Shown here: positions 1-7,769 of the stretch, in pieces
Numbering within the stretch: the first letter of the stretch is position 1
Layout: each line of letters starts with the position of its first letter
Origin: CAZYWA01 sp964650975 [NCBI: uncultured bacterium]
Lineage (GTDB): Bacteria > JADJOY01
NCBI GenBank assembly: GCA_964650975.1
Contig: CAZYWA010000126.1
Location: 1 to 17,104 of the forward strand
Length of the DNA stretch: 17,104 nt
Direction: 5' to 3'
Made by a program: the position numbers and the translations under genes
The notes under the pieces: generated by a model
Databases searched by the model: none
Told to the model about the DNA's origin: nothing
The model's input: only the letters and a program-made list of their open reading frames with translations

Positions 1-546
1 CATCGCCGCGTCGACGACCCGGCGCGCGCGGCGGCGGCGCTGATCGCGGACGGCCGGGTGGTGGGCTGGTTCCAGGGACGGATGGAGTTCGGCCCGCGCG
101 CGCTCGGAGCGCGCTCCATCCTCGCCGACCCGCGCCGCACCGATCTGGCCGAGCAGCTGCGCGCGACCGTGAAGCCGCGCGAGGCGTTTCAGCCCTTCGC
201 CCCGGCCGTCCCCGAGGAGCGCGCGGCCGAGCTCTTCGAGGGCGATCTGCCGGCGCCTTTCATGGAGCGCACGGTGCGGGTGCGCGACTCGGCGCGCGCG
301 CGCCTGGCCGCGGTGACCCACGTCGACGGCTCGGCGCGCGTGCAGACGGTGTGCGCCGAGGCCGATCCGCTCTTCCACCGCCTGCTGATGGCGCTCGAAG
401 AGCCAGTGGGATTCCCGGCCGTGCTCAACACCAGCTTCAACGTGTCGGGAGAGCCGATCGTGTGCTCGCCCGCCGACGCCGTGCGCACCTTCTACGGCTC
501 GGGGCTCGACGCACTGGTGATCGGCTCGTTCCTGCTCGCCAAGTGA
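1..546 (+). CDS. Carbamoyltransferase, NodU/CmcH family, C-terminal part (5' end outside window)
   Basis: The frame is open from base 1 to the TGA at 544-546, giving 181 visible residues, so the N-terminal catalytic half lies upstream of the window. Family hallmarks are seen directly: GWFQGRMEFGPRALGARSI at residues 22-40, then LADPR, then KPREAFQPFAP, and near the end VLNTSFNVSGEPIV (141-154) followed by the usual A-x-x-x-F-x-x-S/T-G-L-D-x-L tail. Together these match the carbamoyltransferase C-terminal domain. Family members use carbamoyl phosphate and ATP, through a carbamoyl-adenylate, to O-carbamoylate a sugar or antibiotic hydroxyl in the cytosol. Given the glycan-type neighbours, a sugar or glycan precursor is the likely acceptor, but the substrate cannot be read from this fragment. 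Its last 55 bp overlap, tail to tail, the 3' end of the SGNH gene on the other strand. A hairpin lies 17 bases after the stop. Confidence 0.93.
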   Translation, partial: HRRVDDPARAAAALIADGRVVGWFQGRMEFGPRALGARSILADPRRTDLAEQLRATVKPREAFQPFAPAVPEERAAELFEGDLPAPFMERTVRVRDSARARLAAVTHVDGSARVQTVCAEADPLFHRLLMALEEPVGFPAVLNTSFNVSGEPIVCSPADAVRTFYGSGLDALVIGSFLLAK

Positions 547-2012
547 GGCGATCCGGCTCGAGCGGGTGGGCTCTTTTCCCACCCGAGCTCCACCAGCCGG
601 CGAGCGGTCTCGCTGCCTGCAACGCGTTCGCCTTCCGAGTTCCAGTGTCCGTCGAAGCGGCGGTAGAGCTCCGCTCCACCCTCGATGGCTCGCGCGAAGG
701 ACGGCGTGAGATCGAGCGTCGCGACGCCCAGCTCTTCGCCGCTCGCGGTGAGCCAGCGCCCTGGCGCCTCCCAGTCGATGGTCCCGTGAAGCCCGAGGAT
801 GTCGAGCGTTCGCTTGCGCCACACCGGATCGACTTGAGCGACCTGCGGGATTCCGACGACCAGTAACCGCACTCCGGCAGCGCTGGCCTTCGCAACCAAA
901 TCGGCAAGCCGCTCACGTCCCTCGGACCAGAAGCGCGCGCTGGTCTCGGGCGAGGTGAGCAGATCCTCGATGAAGTTCTGGTCCGGCCCGAACCAGGCCC
1001 GGTCGCGGATCGGAGGCTCGAACCGGAGCTCGCGAACCAACGGACACACGTCGCGTGCTAGTCGCTCCTCGGTGACGGGGCCGCTCTGGTCCTGCAGCAC
1101 GACCCGGATCCGATTCCGGAGGCGCTCCCGCCGGCCGGGGAGACCGGTGCCGAGGGCGAACGGGTCGACGTCGTCCGAGGGGGGCCGCCGATGATGCGCC
1201 TCGTCCTCCAAGAGCCCCGCCAGCTTCTCGACGACCGAATCGTCCACGGCCCGCGCGGCACGCGCGGTCGTGAGCAGCGCGCCGATCGCGGCGGAGTTGC
1301 CCGAGCTGTAGCAGCTGCTCCATCCACCCTCGCGTACCGCCAGTGAAAGACGCAGCATCTCGACGCCATTCGCGATCAGCCGCAGGACGGCGCTCCGCTC
1401 CCACGCTCGCTGCCACCCGCTCCGCCCGGTGACGACCGCGTCGGGCGCGACGAGGTCGCCTTCGATCACCCGCGGGTCGGGAGATTCGATTCCATCGAGG
1501 TCGTTTCCGTAGAAAACCCCCAGGACCACCACGTCGGGCGCGAGCGGCAGAACGTCCCTCCCGAGCCGCACCGGATAATGGCGAAGCGAGTATCCCGGGA
1601 CGCCTGCGTTCACCACTTCGATCGATGCGGATGTCGACGGTTGCAGCGCTCTGGCGGTCTGCACCGGAAACGTGCTCTCCCAGGTCTCGCCGCCGTAGAC
1701 GAACGAATCGCCGATGAACGCGAGCCGCAGGCTGCCGTCCGCACGCGCGGGCGACGGGTCGGGCCCACGCATCCCCAGGCGGTTGATCCGCGTATCGAGA
1801 TCCGCGTGGTAGTTCGGTGCCAGCACGTATCCGAGCTCGGGGTCCGCGCGATAGCTGGCGTGACCGAGGAACGGGTTCGGCTGCGGCCACCAGAGTCGCA
1901 GGACGACCTCGCCGATGCCGAGCGCCACGCCCAGCGCGGCCACCAGCACGAGTAGTCCCGCGACGAGCCTGCGCGCGCGATCTCGCCGCTCCGGGTGCAT
2001 CGAGATCGTCAT
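492..2012 (-). CDS. Membrane-anchored SGNH/GDSL hydrolase-like protein (possible O-acyltransferase/esterase), copy 1
   Basis: 506 residues from the ATG at 2012-2010. A short charged N-terminus precedes one membrane segment (about residues 16-37), so the rest is probably periplasmic. SGNH blocks are visible in order: GDSF with candidate nucleophile Ser103, NAGVPGY (135-141), FYGND (Asn170) and FDGHWN with Asp454 and His456. The D-x-H-W form of the last block is also seen in AlgJ/AlgX-type polysaccharide O-acetyltransferases, so acetyl transfer or removal on an exported glycan is a reasonable inference. About 280 residues separate the Asn block from the Asp/His block, more than in a minimal SGNH fold; this stretch looks like an insertion of unknown role. 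The last 30 or so residues are a Pro/Ser/Ala-rich tail that runs 55 bp into the opposite carbamoyltransferase gene. The frame is open upstream to 2225, but the chosen start puts a typical anchor at the N-terminus. No clear Shine-Dalgarno is seen. The gene is divergent from the GT-C-like gene at 2144. Confidence 0.85.
   Translation of the reverse strand: MTISMHPERRDRARRLVAGLLVLVAALGVALGIGEVVLRLWWPQPNPFLGHASYRADPELGYVLAPNYHADLDTRINRLGMRGPDPSPARADGSLRLAFIGDSFVYGGETWESTFPVQTARALQPSTSASIEVVNAGVPGYSLRHYPVRLGRDVLPLAPDVVVLGVFYGNDLDGIESPDPRVIEGDLVAPDAVVTGRSGWQRAWERSAVLRLIANGVEMLRLSLAVREGGWSSCYSSGNSAAIGALLTTARAARAVDDSVVEKLAGLLEDEAHHRRPPSDDVDPFALGTGLPGRRERLRNRIRVVLQDQSGPVTEERLARDVCPLVRELRFEPPIRDRAWFGPDQNFIEDLLTSPETSARFWSEGRERLADLVAKASAAGVRLLVVGIPQVAQVDPVWRKRTLDILGLHGTIDWEAPGRWLTASGEELGVATLDLTPSFARAIEGGAELYRRFDGHWNSEGERVAGSETARRLVELGWEKSPPARAGSPHLASRNEPITSASSPEP
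563..585 (+). terminator. Terminator-like hairpin after the carbamoyltransferase gene
   Basis: CGGGTGGG (563-570) pairs perfectly with CCCACCCG (578-585) around a 7-base loop CTCTTTT. An alternative outer pairing, GCTCG (556-560) with CGAGC (584-588), can extend the structure with a bulge. It begins 17 bases after the carbamoyltransferase stop, where a terminator is expected. No T-run follows the stem, so it is not a canonical intrinsic terminator. It also lies inside the 3' coding part of the minus-strand SGNH gene, so the pairing could be a coding coincidence. Confidence 0.35.
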
Positions 2013-2112
2013 GTCGCTCGGCTCGCGGCCCGATCGACGGAAGACTTTCGTGGAGACACCTTCCGGCTCGGTCGCGGGCCCCGCCAGTGTGCAACGTGAG
2101 CGCGGCGAGGTG

Positions 2113-2118
2113 TAGATT
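2113..2118 (+). promoter_or_regulatory. Candidate -10 element for the GT-C-like gene at 2144
   Basis: TAGATT (4 of 6 matches to TATAAT) lies in the 131-bp gap between the divergent starts at 2012 and 2144. The sequence around it, GTGTAGATT, resembles GTGTAGAAT ahead of the radical SAM gene at 15641. No convincing -35 box is seen at the usual spacing. A start here would give a leader of about 20 bases. Confidence 0.25.
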
Positions 2119-2143
2119 GCGGCCCCCTCGAGCACCGCCGATC

Positions 2144-4207
2144 GTGCCCGCCCCATCGCCCGTCGCCGGCCTCGAACGCCCCGACACCATTCCGGTGCGC
2201 TCGCCGCTCTCGGCACGCATCGCACTGGCCGTGGTGTTGGCGTTCGGGCTGTGGGTGCGCTTGATGCACCCCGGGGTCGTCGACTTCTCGGCCGACGCAG
2301 CGGGGCGCTATCGGCTCTCGCGTGCGATCGTCACCGGCCGCAGCGCGCCGCTCGTGGGTCGCGAGCTTTCCGGGCTCGCCGACCGCGGGACCCACGGACC
2401 CACGATGTACTACGTGGATGCGTTGCCGTTCCTCGTGAGCCGGAACCCGCTGTCCCTCGCGACGTTCCTGGCACTGCTTCACGCGGTGGGAATCGCCGTG
2501 ACGTACCGGCTCGGCCTCGAGCTGGCCGGGCCCACCCCCGGGCTCGTCGCGGCGCTGCTCACGGCTGGTTCCTCGGTGCTGAGCTACTGGACGCGCGACC
2601 TCATGAACCCCTCGTATCTCGCGCTGGGCACGCCGCTCGTCCACTGGCTCCTGTGGCGTGCGGTGCGAGCCGATCGATCGCGGGCGGTGTTCGGTTTCGT
2701 GCTCGCGGTCGTCTTCTTCTCGGAGTTTCATCTGCTGGTGATCGCGGCGCTGCCGATGGCGGCGGTCCTGTGGGCGGTGCTGAGGCCCAGGCTGGCCTGG
2801 CGATGGCTCGGGGCCGGAATCCTCGCGAGCGCGGTCTTCTTCCTACCGCTCGTGATTCATGGAGTGCGCTCCGGCGATTGGAACCCGATCGCCGGTTGGG
2901 TGGACGTGCTGTTCCGCGCCAGCGTCGGTCACGGCGGTCCCGTATGGTCGAATGCGCTCGCCCCGGTGAGGGTCCTTCTCGAGCCGTGTGCCCTCGAAGC
3001 ATGGCTGCCGGCGCCGCTCGGCGGATCGGCGGCCGAGTGGCACCATCGCGCGGGGGCCGCCGTCGCGGGATGGATCGGCATCTCGCTGGCGCTGCTCGCC
3101 TTCCACGCGGCGGCGAGCGTGGCGAGCGAGCGTGGGCGAGGTCGGAGGATCTCGGGCGCCGGACGAGCCGACGTGTTCTTGCTCGTCGCGATCGTGCTCG
3201 ACTCGCTGGCGCTCGCCTCGATCCGCACCGAGTTCTATTCGAGGTACGTGCTGACCGTGCTGCCCATCCCATTCGTCGCGGCTGGGGTCGCGGTGGATCG
3301 GGTCGCGAGCTGGTGCGGGGGTAGCCGCACCCTGCGACGTGCCGTCCAGTTGCTGGGGTTGAGTGGCGCAGTCGGGATCGTGGTCGCCACCAACGTCGAA
3401 GTGATCGAGGTCGTGCATCGGCTGGAGGCGACGCGCCTCATGCAGAACCAGCGCCCGACCTATGCCGCTCAGCTGGAACTGGCCGAGGCGCTCGTGAGTG
3501 AACTGGGTCTCGTCGGACGCGCCGACGTGGAACGGCGACTTCACTCGGAGAGCGGCCCCACGTACGGCATCGCCGACCTCGTCGAACATCTGGTCGTCGA
3601 TCTGCACCGGGCTCCAGGTCGATCGATGCCCGACACCTGGGCGGTGCGAATGGCACGAGCGGACGATCCATATCTCGCGACCGCCGAATCCGCGGCACTC
3701 GCGCACGCGCTCGTGGTGCCCGCGCCTCCGTTCACGCTGGTGGGCGATCGCGCGCGGGTGCAGAGCGCATCCACGCGGCTCGAGGTCCAGCCGCCCGACG
3801 AGAGCTGGATCGCTCCGTCGTTCGACGATCGCGCTTGGAGGTCCTGGAACCAGAAGTTCTACGGCCGAGCCTCCGACGGGACGGTCGCCATCCGGGTTCC
3901 GGTGCGCTTCGAGCCCGACGAGGCAGGCAGGCGGATCACGCTGTGGTCGAGGGCGTGCGTCGAGAAGGCCTGGTTCGACGGGATCCTGGTGCGCGACACG
4001 CCGTGTCCTCGCGCACGGCGCCAGGAGGAGGTCGACCGCGACCGCACGGACGTGATCCTCGGCCCAACCGCGACCCGCGCTGGCGATCACGTGCTGGCGC
4101 TCTTCACCGTGATCCGCGACAAGTGGTACGACCTCGAGATCTTCGATGCGCCCCTGGGACCGAGCGACTTACAGGCGAGCGTCGAGCCCGGGACCTCGAG
4201 ACCCTGA
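2144..4207 (+). CDS. Polytopic membrane glycosyltransferase, GT-C/GT39 (ArnT/PMT)-like, with C-terminal beta-sandwich-like domain
   Basis: 687 residues from GTG 2144; an alternative GTG at 2195 would give 670. After a first membrane helix (about 24-41) comes an acidic loop, DFSADAAGRYRL (47-58). Loops of this kind carry the catalytic Asp in GT-C enzymes that use polyprenyl-phosphate sugars on the outer membrane face. Several more hydrophobic helices follow to about residue 430. The remaining 250 residues are soluble. Near residue 560 the motif SFDDRAW, followed by alternating strand-like sequence, resembles galactose-binding-like jelly-roll modules of glycoside hydrolases and esterases. That is a pattern-level match only. 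Family assignment rests on topology and the loop, not on a full motif set. The role inferred is transfer of a sugar to a lipid-linked or exported glycan, with the beta-sandwich perhaps binding the acceptor. The gene is divergent from one SGNH gene and convergent, with a 37-bp gap, with another. The start is uncertain, with no clear Shine-Dalgarno. Confidence 0.72.
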   Translation: MPAPSPVAGLERPDTIPVRSPLSARIALAVVLAFGLWVRLMHPGVVDFSADAAGRYRLSRAIVTGRSAPLVGRELSGLADRGTHGPTMYYVDALPFLVSRNPLSLATFLALLHAVGIAVTYRLGLELAGPTPGLVAALLTAGSSVLSYWTRDLMNPSYLALGTPLVHWLLWRAVRADRSRAVFGFVLAVVFFSEFHLLVIAALPMAAVLWAVLRPRLAWRWLGAGILASAVFFLPLVIHGVRSGDWNPIAGWVDVLFRASVGHGGPVWSNALAPVRVLLEPCALEAWLPAPLGGSAAEWHHRAGAAVAGWIGISLALLAFHAAASVASERGRGRRISGAGRADVFLLVAIVLDSLALASIRTEFYSRYVLTVLPIPFVAAGVAVDRVASWCGGSRTLRRAVQLLGLSGAVGIVVATNVEVIEVVHRLEATRLMQNQRPTYAAQLELAEALVSELGLVGRADVERRLHSESGPTYGIADLVEHLVVDLHRAPGRSMPDTWAVRMARADDPYLATAESAALAHALVVPAPPFTLVGDRARVQSASTRLEVQPPDESWIAPSFDDRAWRSWNQKFYGRASDGTVAIRVPVRFEPDEAGRRITLWSRACVEKAWFDGILVRDTPCPRARRQEEVDRDRTDVILGPTATRAGDHVLALFTVIRDKWYDLEIFDAPLGPSDLQASVEPGTSRP

Positions 4208-4244
4208 GCGACGCAGGTGTTGCCGAGCTGACTCGCCCCCAGGG

Positions 4245-5309
4245 TCACGGCACCGAGTGTGGTTGGTTTCGAGCGGCTTCGTCGCCGGGGCTCGGCGCGG
4301 TCGCGATGATCGCGTCGGCCAAGAGGCTCGCGATGCGTGCGTGGCCGGCGGCGTTCGGGTGGATCGGGTCGTGAAAGTAAAGCGGGTGCTCACCGTCGAA
4401 GTCGGCGACCGTATCGACCAGAAGTGTCCGGGTCTCGCTCGCGACGGTGCGGATCATCGCGACGTACTCGCGATTGGGGGGCTCGCGTGCGGGCGCCGGC
4501 GATTTCGGATCCGGACCCGCGGCGGGCGTGATGAGAATGGGTGTGGCCTTCCGCGCCCGGATCCGTTCGATCAGCTCGAGCAGGTTCTCGCGGAACTCGG
4601 CCACGGACACCCGCGGAGCGCCCCGCCAGTGGTCGAAGAGCAGGAGCCGGGCTCGCTTGAATGCCTGGGACCGGTAGAGGATGCGCAGAACCGAGCCGGT
4701 GAAGCTCGGCTCCATGAGGCGGTTCTTGGAGTCGGGGCACATCTCCCAGGCGTCGTTCCAGCCGAAATAGAGCGTCACGACGTCGGGCGCGAGCTCGGCG
4801 CCGTAACGGGAGAAGAAGCGTCGCCCTTGCAACGACGAGTAACTCGGCACGCCTGCGTTCACGCTGCTCCAGCGCGCGTGGGTGCGTTCGGTGAGCAGAG
4901 GACCCAGACGCTCCGAGTAGGTCTCGTCCTCGTGGACGCCCAGCCCCCAGGTACAGGAGTCGCCTAGATTCAGCACCCGCAGCTCGCCGCGCTGTTTGGC
5001 GCCGACTTCGGGCCCGCGCCACCCGTTCCCGTTGAGACGACCGCTGCTGTCGGTCACCACTCCGTCGTACGGCGACGCCGACGTCCACGTCACTCGAAAG
5101 TGCGGCTTCATCCGCCACAAGAGCTCGGGGTCTCCGAGCCACGCACTGTCGGTCTGGTCGAAGCGCAGGACCTCGCCGATCACCCAGACCTGCTGGCCGA
5201 ACTGCGCACCCCTCGGAACGGGCGCCGCCCAGCGTGCCAGCAGCTCGACCGCGCCGAGCACGACCCCGGCGGTCGTGATCGCGAATGCCAGGCGCTTGGC
5301 GATGCGCAT
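4245..5309 (-). CDS. Membrane-anchored SGNH/GDSL hydrolase-like protein, copy 2
   Basis: 354 residues from ATG 5309; this is the most compact of the three SGNH proteins here. The N-terminus MRIAKRLAFAITTAGVV starts a single membrane segment or uncleaved signal (about 7-27). The blocks are in order: LNLGDSCTWGLGV with candidate nucleophile Ser118, NAGVPSY (151-157), FGWND (Asn185) and DPIHPNAAGH with Asp314 and His317. All catalytic positions are kept, so an active esterase or acyltransferase is likely, acting outside the cytoplasmic membrane. The substrate is unknown; an acyl group on the locus glycan is the contextual guess. The only Shine-Dalgarno-like sequence is GAGG three bases before the start, which is short spacing. 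The gene converges on the GT-C-like gene ending at 4207, and its start faces the GT2 operon across a 235-bp gap (5310-5544). Confidence 0.88.
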   Translation of the reverse strand: MRIAKRLAFAITTAGVVLGAVELLARWAAPVPRGAQFGQQVWVIGEVLRFDQTDSAWLGDPELLWRMKPHFRVTWTSASPYDGVVTDSSGRLNGNGWRGPEVGAKQRGELRVLNLGDSCTWGLGVHEDETYSERLGPLLTERTHARWSSVNAGVPSYSSLQGRRFFSRYGAELAPDVVTLYFGWNDAWEMCPDSKNRLMEPSFTGSVLRILYRSQAFKRARLLLFDHWRGAPRVSVAEFRENLLELIERIRARKATPILITPAAGPDPKSPAPAREPPNREYVAMIRTVASETRTLLVDTVADFDGEHPLYFHDPIHPNAAGHARIASLLADAIIATAPSPGDEAARNQPHSVP

Positions 5310-5417
5310 GGACCTCGGACGGCGGCGTCAGGATCACACGCGCGGAAGGCGGGTTCGGGACGGTAGCACAACGGACCGAGCGTCCCACCCGTTTCGACGC
5401 GATTCCCGCAGGGGCGC

Positions 5418-5447
5418 TTGACTCCCAGGAGACCGCATCGCTAGCGT
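5418..5447 (+). promoter_or_regulatory. Candidate promoter of the GT2-radical SAM-methyltransferase operon
   Basis: TTGACT (5418-5423, five of six matches to the -35 consensus), an 18-base spacer and TAGCGT (5442-5447, three of six matches to -10) lie in the 235-bp gap 5310-5544. This is the best -35 box noticed in the window. A transcript starting near 5454 would include the GTG at 5545 but not the one at 5446, which supports the shorter GT2 start. The rest of the gap shows no gene or repeat. Confidence 0.35.
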
Positions 5448-5544
5448 GAGCTTCTCCCGCCTTCTCGACACTGCGGAACCGCATCACGCGACTGCGCCAA
5501 TCGCGTCGAATCCGACCGGCGCACTCCAACGAGTCGGGACCTCC

Positions 5545-6597
5545 GTGACCGCTGTCCGTTTCAGCGTTCTGATCCCGGTGTTCAACGCCGAAGGCTTCGT
5601 CGGCGAGCTCCTCGATTCGTTTCCCAGGCCGCTCCCGACGGCGTTCGAGCTGATCGTCGTGGACGATGGGTCGACCGATCGGACCGCGAAGATCCTCGAG
5701 ACCCATCCGTTGCGACCGTGGATCCGGGTGGTGAGAAGCCTAGTCAACGAAGGCCCCGCGGCAGCTCGCAATCGGGCCGCCGCAAGCAGCAGCGGTGAGT
5801 TCCTCCTGTTCTTCGACTCGGACGTCGTGCTCCTGCCCGGCACCCTGACGAACGTCGAACGTTACGTCGAGGCTCATCCGGGAGTGCGCTGCGCCAGCGG
5901 CGTCGACGCTCCAGAGAGCGCCACGCCCGGATGGGTGCCTCGCTTCCTCGCGCTCTACTCTCGGTTCGCGCTCGAGCTCATGCCCGAGGACTCGGTCGCC
6001 TCGGCGTGGAACCCACGCGCCGGACTGCTGGAGCGAGCACTCTTCCAGGAAGTCGGTGGATTCGACTCGCGCTACCGGCGCGCGGACGTCGAGGACTACG
6101 CGCTCTCCCGCAAGGTCTCCGAGATCACTCCGATCCGGTTCACGCGCTCCATCGAGGTGATGCACCGTTTCGGTGGGCTCGTGCCGACCACCGCGAGCTT
6201 CTTCCGCCGCTCGCGCTACTGGGTCGAGCTCGCCTGGCGAACACGCCGGCTCGATCGCACGGGCCACACCCGGACCTCGCACCTGCCGGCCGTGCTGCTC
6301 TCGTTCGCGGTCGGCGGTTGCGCCCTGGCCTCACCGTGGTTGCCGCTCCGATGGCCATGGACGGCGATGCTGGCTCTCTTCCTCGGAGTCAACGGCGCGT
6401 TGCTCCGGTTCTTCGTTCGCCACGCGGGCGTGATGCGCGGCATCTCGTTCCTCGGGTTGCTGATGTATTTCCACTGGCTGGCCGGGCTGGGAGCTCTGGT
6501 TGGCGCGCTGCGTGTGGCGGCCGGGCTGGTGGTTCCAGCGAAGGACGTGCGCGAGCCGCGTAGGGCGCTCACGTCGACCGTCGGGCTCCTGCCGTGA
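5545..6597 (+). CDS. Family 2 glycosyltransferase with C-terminal membrane helices
   Basis: 350 residues from GTG 5545. The frame is open back to GTG 5446, which would add 33 residues of low-conservation type; the shorter start places the first beta-strand (FSVLIPVFNAEGF) right at the N-terminus, as is normal for the family. GT-A hallmarks are visible: VVDDGSTD (Asp40-Asp41, nucleotide binding), NEGPAAARN, FFDSDV (Asp91-x-Asp93, metal binding), GGFD (171-174) and VEDYALSRKV (Glu183-Asp184, candidate catalytic acidic pair). From about residue 247 onward there are three or so hydrophobic helices, so the enzyme is membrane bound and probably acts on a polyprenyl-linked or lipid acceptor at the cytoplasmic face. 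It is first in a three-gene operon: its TGA overlaps the GTG of the radical SAM gene by four bases, implying translational coupling. Donor and acceptor sugars are not readable. Confidence 0.92.
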   Translation: MTAVRFSVLIPVFNAEGFVGELLDSFPRPLPTAFELIVVDDGSTDRTAKILETHPLRPWIRVVRSLVNEGPAAARNRAAASSSGEFLLFFDSDVVLLPGTLTNVERYVEAHPGVRCASGVDAPESATPGWVPRFLALYSRFALELMPEDSVASAWNPRAGLLERALFQEVGGFDSRYRRADVEDYALSRKVSEITPIRFTRSIEVMHRFGGLVPTTASFFRRSRYWVELAWRTRRLDRTGHTRTSHLPAVLLSFAVGGCALASPWLPLRWPWTAMLALFLGVNGALLRFFVRHAGVMRGISFLGLLMYFHWLAGLGALVGALRVAAGLVVPAKDVREPRRALTSTVGLLP

Positions 6598-7769
6598 ATC
6601 CGCTCGCGGCCGCGGACCGCTACGCACACCTGGCACGCAGCTATCTCGCGCGCTCGTCCGTCTCGTATCTGATCCTCTACGTGACCTCGCGGTGCAACCT
6701 GCGCTGCAACATGTGCTTCTACGCCGACTCTCTCAATGCGCCGAGCGGCGATGGGTTGACGCTCGCCGAGATCGAGAAGGTGAGCCTGAGCCTCCCGAGG
6801 CTCATGCAGCTCACCCTCACGGGTGGAGAGCCATTCCTGCGCAGGGATTTGCCGCAGATCATCCAGACCTTCTATCGGCACTCGGGTGCCCGAAGCTTCA
6901 CGATTCCGACCAACGGTGCCTATTCGAACGACACCCGGCGGACGCTGATCGAGGTCCTCGAATCGTGCCCGGCTGCAACCGTCAAGATCGGCCTGTCGCT
7001 CGACGGGCCGCGTGACCTCCACAACGAGATTCGCGGCTCCAAGCACTCCTACGACCAGGTGTGCGAGACCCACGCGATGTTGCGCGAGCTGCAAGCTCGG
7101 TATTCCAACCTGATCCTCACCATCGCGGGGGTGATCTCGAGCTTCAATGTGGCTCGCGCTCGCGAGTTGGTGGATCTGTTCCTGGAGCGATTCCCCGCCG
7201 ACGACCACACGCTGCAGCTCACCCGAGGCATTCCCAAGAAATCCGCGGCGAAGGACGTAGCGGCCGCGGATTTCGAGGCGTGCGTGGCGTACCTCGACGC
7301 ACGGCGCACGATCCGGCCGAGGCTCACGCCGACCGGCGCCATGGCACGGAAGCTCACGACGCGTACCCGCCGCGTCGTGTCGCACACCGCCAGCTCCCAG
7401 GACTTCCAGGTGCCGTGCGTCGCGGGCACGCGCCTGGCGGTGCTCTACGACACGGGGGTGCTGGCGCCTTGCGAGATCCTCGAGACGATGGAGGTCCCCC
7501 CCGCAGTGCGAAGCCGATACCACGACTTCAGCTACGGCAACGTCCGGGACTTCGGGTGCGACGTGCAACGGGCGGTCTCGAGCCCACGGGGACGGGAGAT
7601 CGCCGCGTACATTCGCGACACCCAGTGCCGCTGCACGTTCGAGTGCGCCATCGTGGCGAGCATCTTCTACGAGCCCTCCGAGCTTGCAAAGACACTCGCC
7701 ACACCGCTGGCGACCCGTCCTTCGAGGGCTCCAGCGACGGCCGCCATGCCGAGGGAGAAGCTCGAGTGA
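6594..7769 (+). CDS. Radical SAM enzyme with SPASM-like C-terminal cysteines
   Basis: 391 residues. GTG 6594 shares a GTGA overlap with the GT2 stop. TSRCNLRCNMCFY carries the CX3CX2C motif (Cys34, Cys38, Cys41) that binds the [4Fe-4S] cluster cleaving S-adenosylmethionine. TGGEPF (76-81), the SAM-binding GGE motif, and the strands PTNGAYS and GLSLDGPR complete a typical TIM-barrel core. The C-terminal third has Cys275, Cys293, Cys345, Cys347 and Cys351, in the PC-AG...G-LAPCE and CRCTFEC style of SPASM/Twitch auxiliary-cluster domains. Such proteins modify peptides or small molecules by radical chemistry. Flanked by a GT2 and a methyltransferase, it may act on a sugar or lipid intermediate, which is inference. 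The tail after residue 365 is Ala/Pro/Thr-rich and probably disordered. Its 3' end holds the ribosome binding site of the next gene. The substrate is unknown. Confidence 0.92.
   Translation: MNPLAAADRYAHLARSYLARSSVSYLILYVTSRCNLRCNMCFYADSLNAPSGDGLTLAEIEKVSLSLPRLMQLTLTGGEPFLRRDLPQIIQTFYRHSGARSFTIPTNGAYSNDTRRTLIEVLESCPAATVKIGLSLDGPRDLHNEIRGSKHSYDQVCETHAMLRELQARYSNLILTIAGVISSFNVARARELVDLFLERFPADDHTLQLTRGIPKKSAAKDVAAADFEACVAYLDARRTIRPRLTPTGAMARKLTTRTRRVVSHTASSQDFQVPCVAGTRLAVLYDTGVLAPCEILETMEVPPAVRSRYHDFSYGNVRDFGCDVQRAVSSPRGREIAAYIRDTQCRCTFECAIVASIFYEPSELAKTLATPLATRPSRAPATAAMPREKLE
7752..7758 (+). promoter_or_regulatory. Ribosome binding site of the methyltransferase gene
   Basis: AGGGAGA lies seven bases before GTG 7766, inside the end of the radical SAM gene. 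It fixes the methyltransferase start at the GTGA overlap, although the frame is open much further upstream, to about 7061. Confidence 0.6.

Noticed and set aside
913-2220. 435-codon minus-strand open frame overlapping SGNH copy 1 in another frame
   Set aside because: It is an Arg/Ala/Gly-rich frame shadow; the SGNH motifs are in the other minus frame.
2843-4090. 415-codon minus-strand open frame opposite the GT39-like gene
   Set aside because: It is a shadow frame of low-complexity composition; the plus strand has membrane helices and a GT-C-like loop.
5310-5544. RiPP precursor peptide gene for the radical SAM/SPASM-like enzyme
   Set aside because: The only small frame here continues into the GT2 gene, no Shine-Dalgarno-led short peptide is visible, and the operon junctions leave no room for a precursor.
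6216-7568. 450-codon minus-strand open frame opposite the GT2 and radical SAM genes
   Set aside because: It spans two well-supported coupled genes and has no motif, membrane segment or plausible start context.
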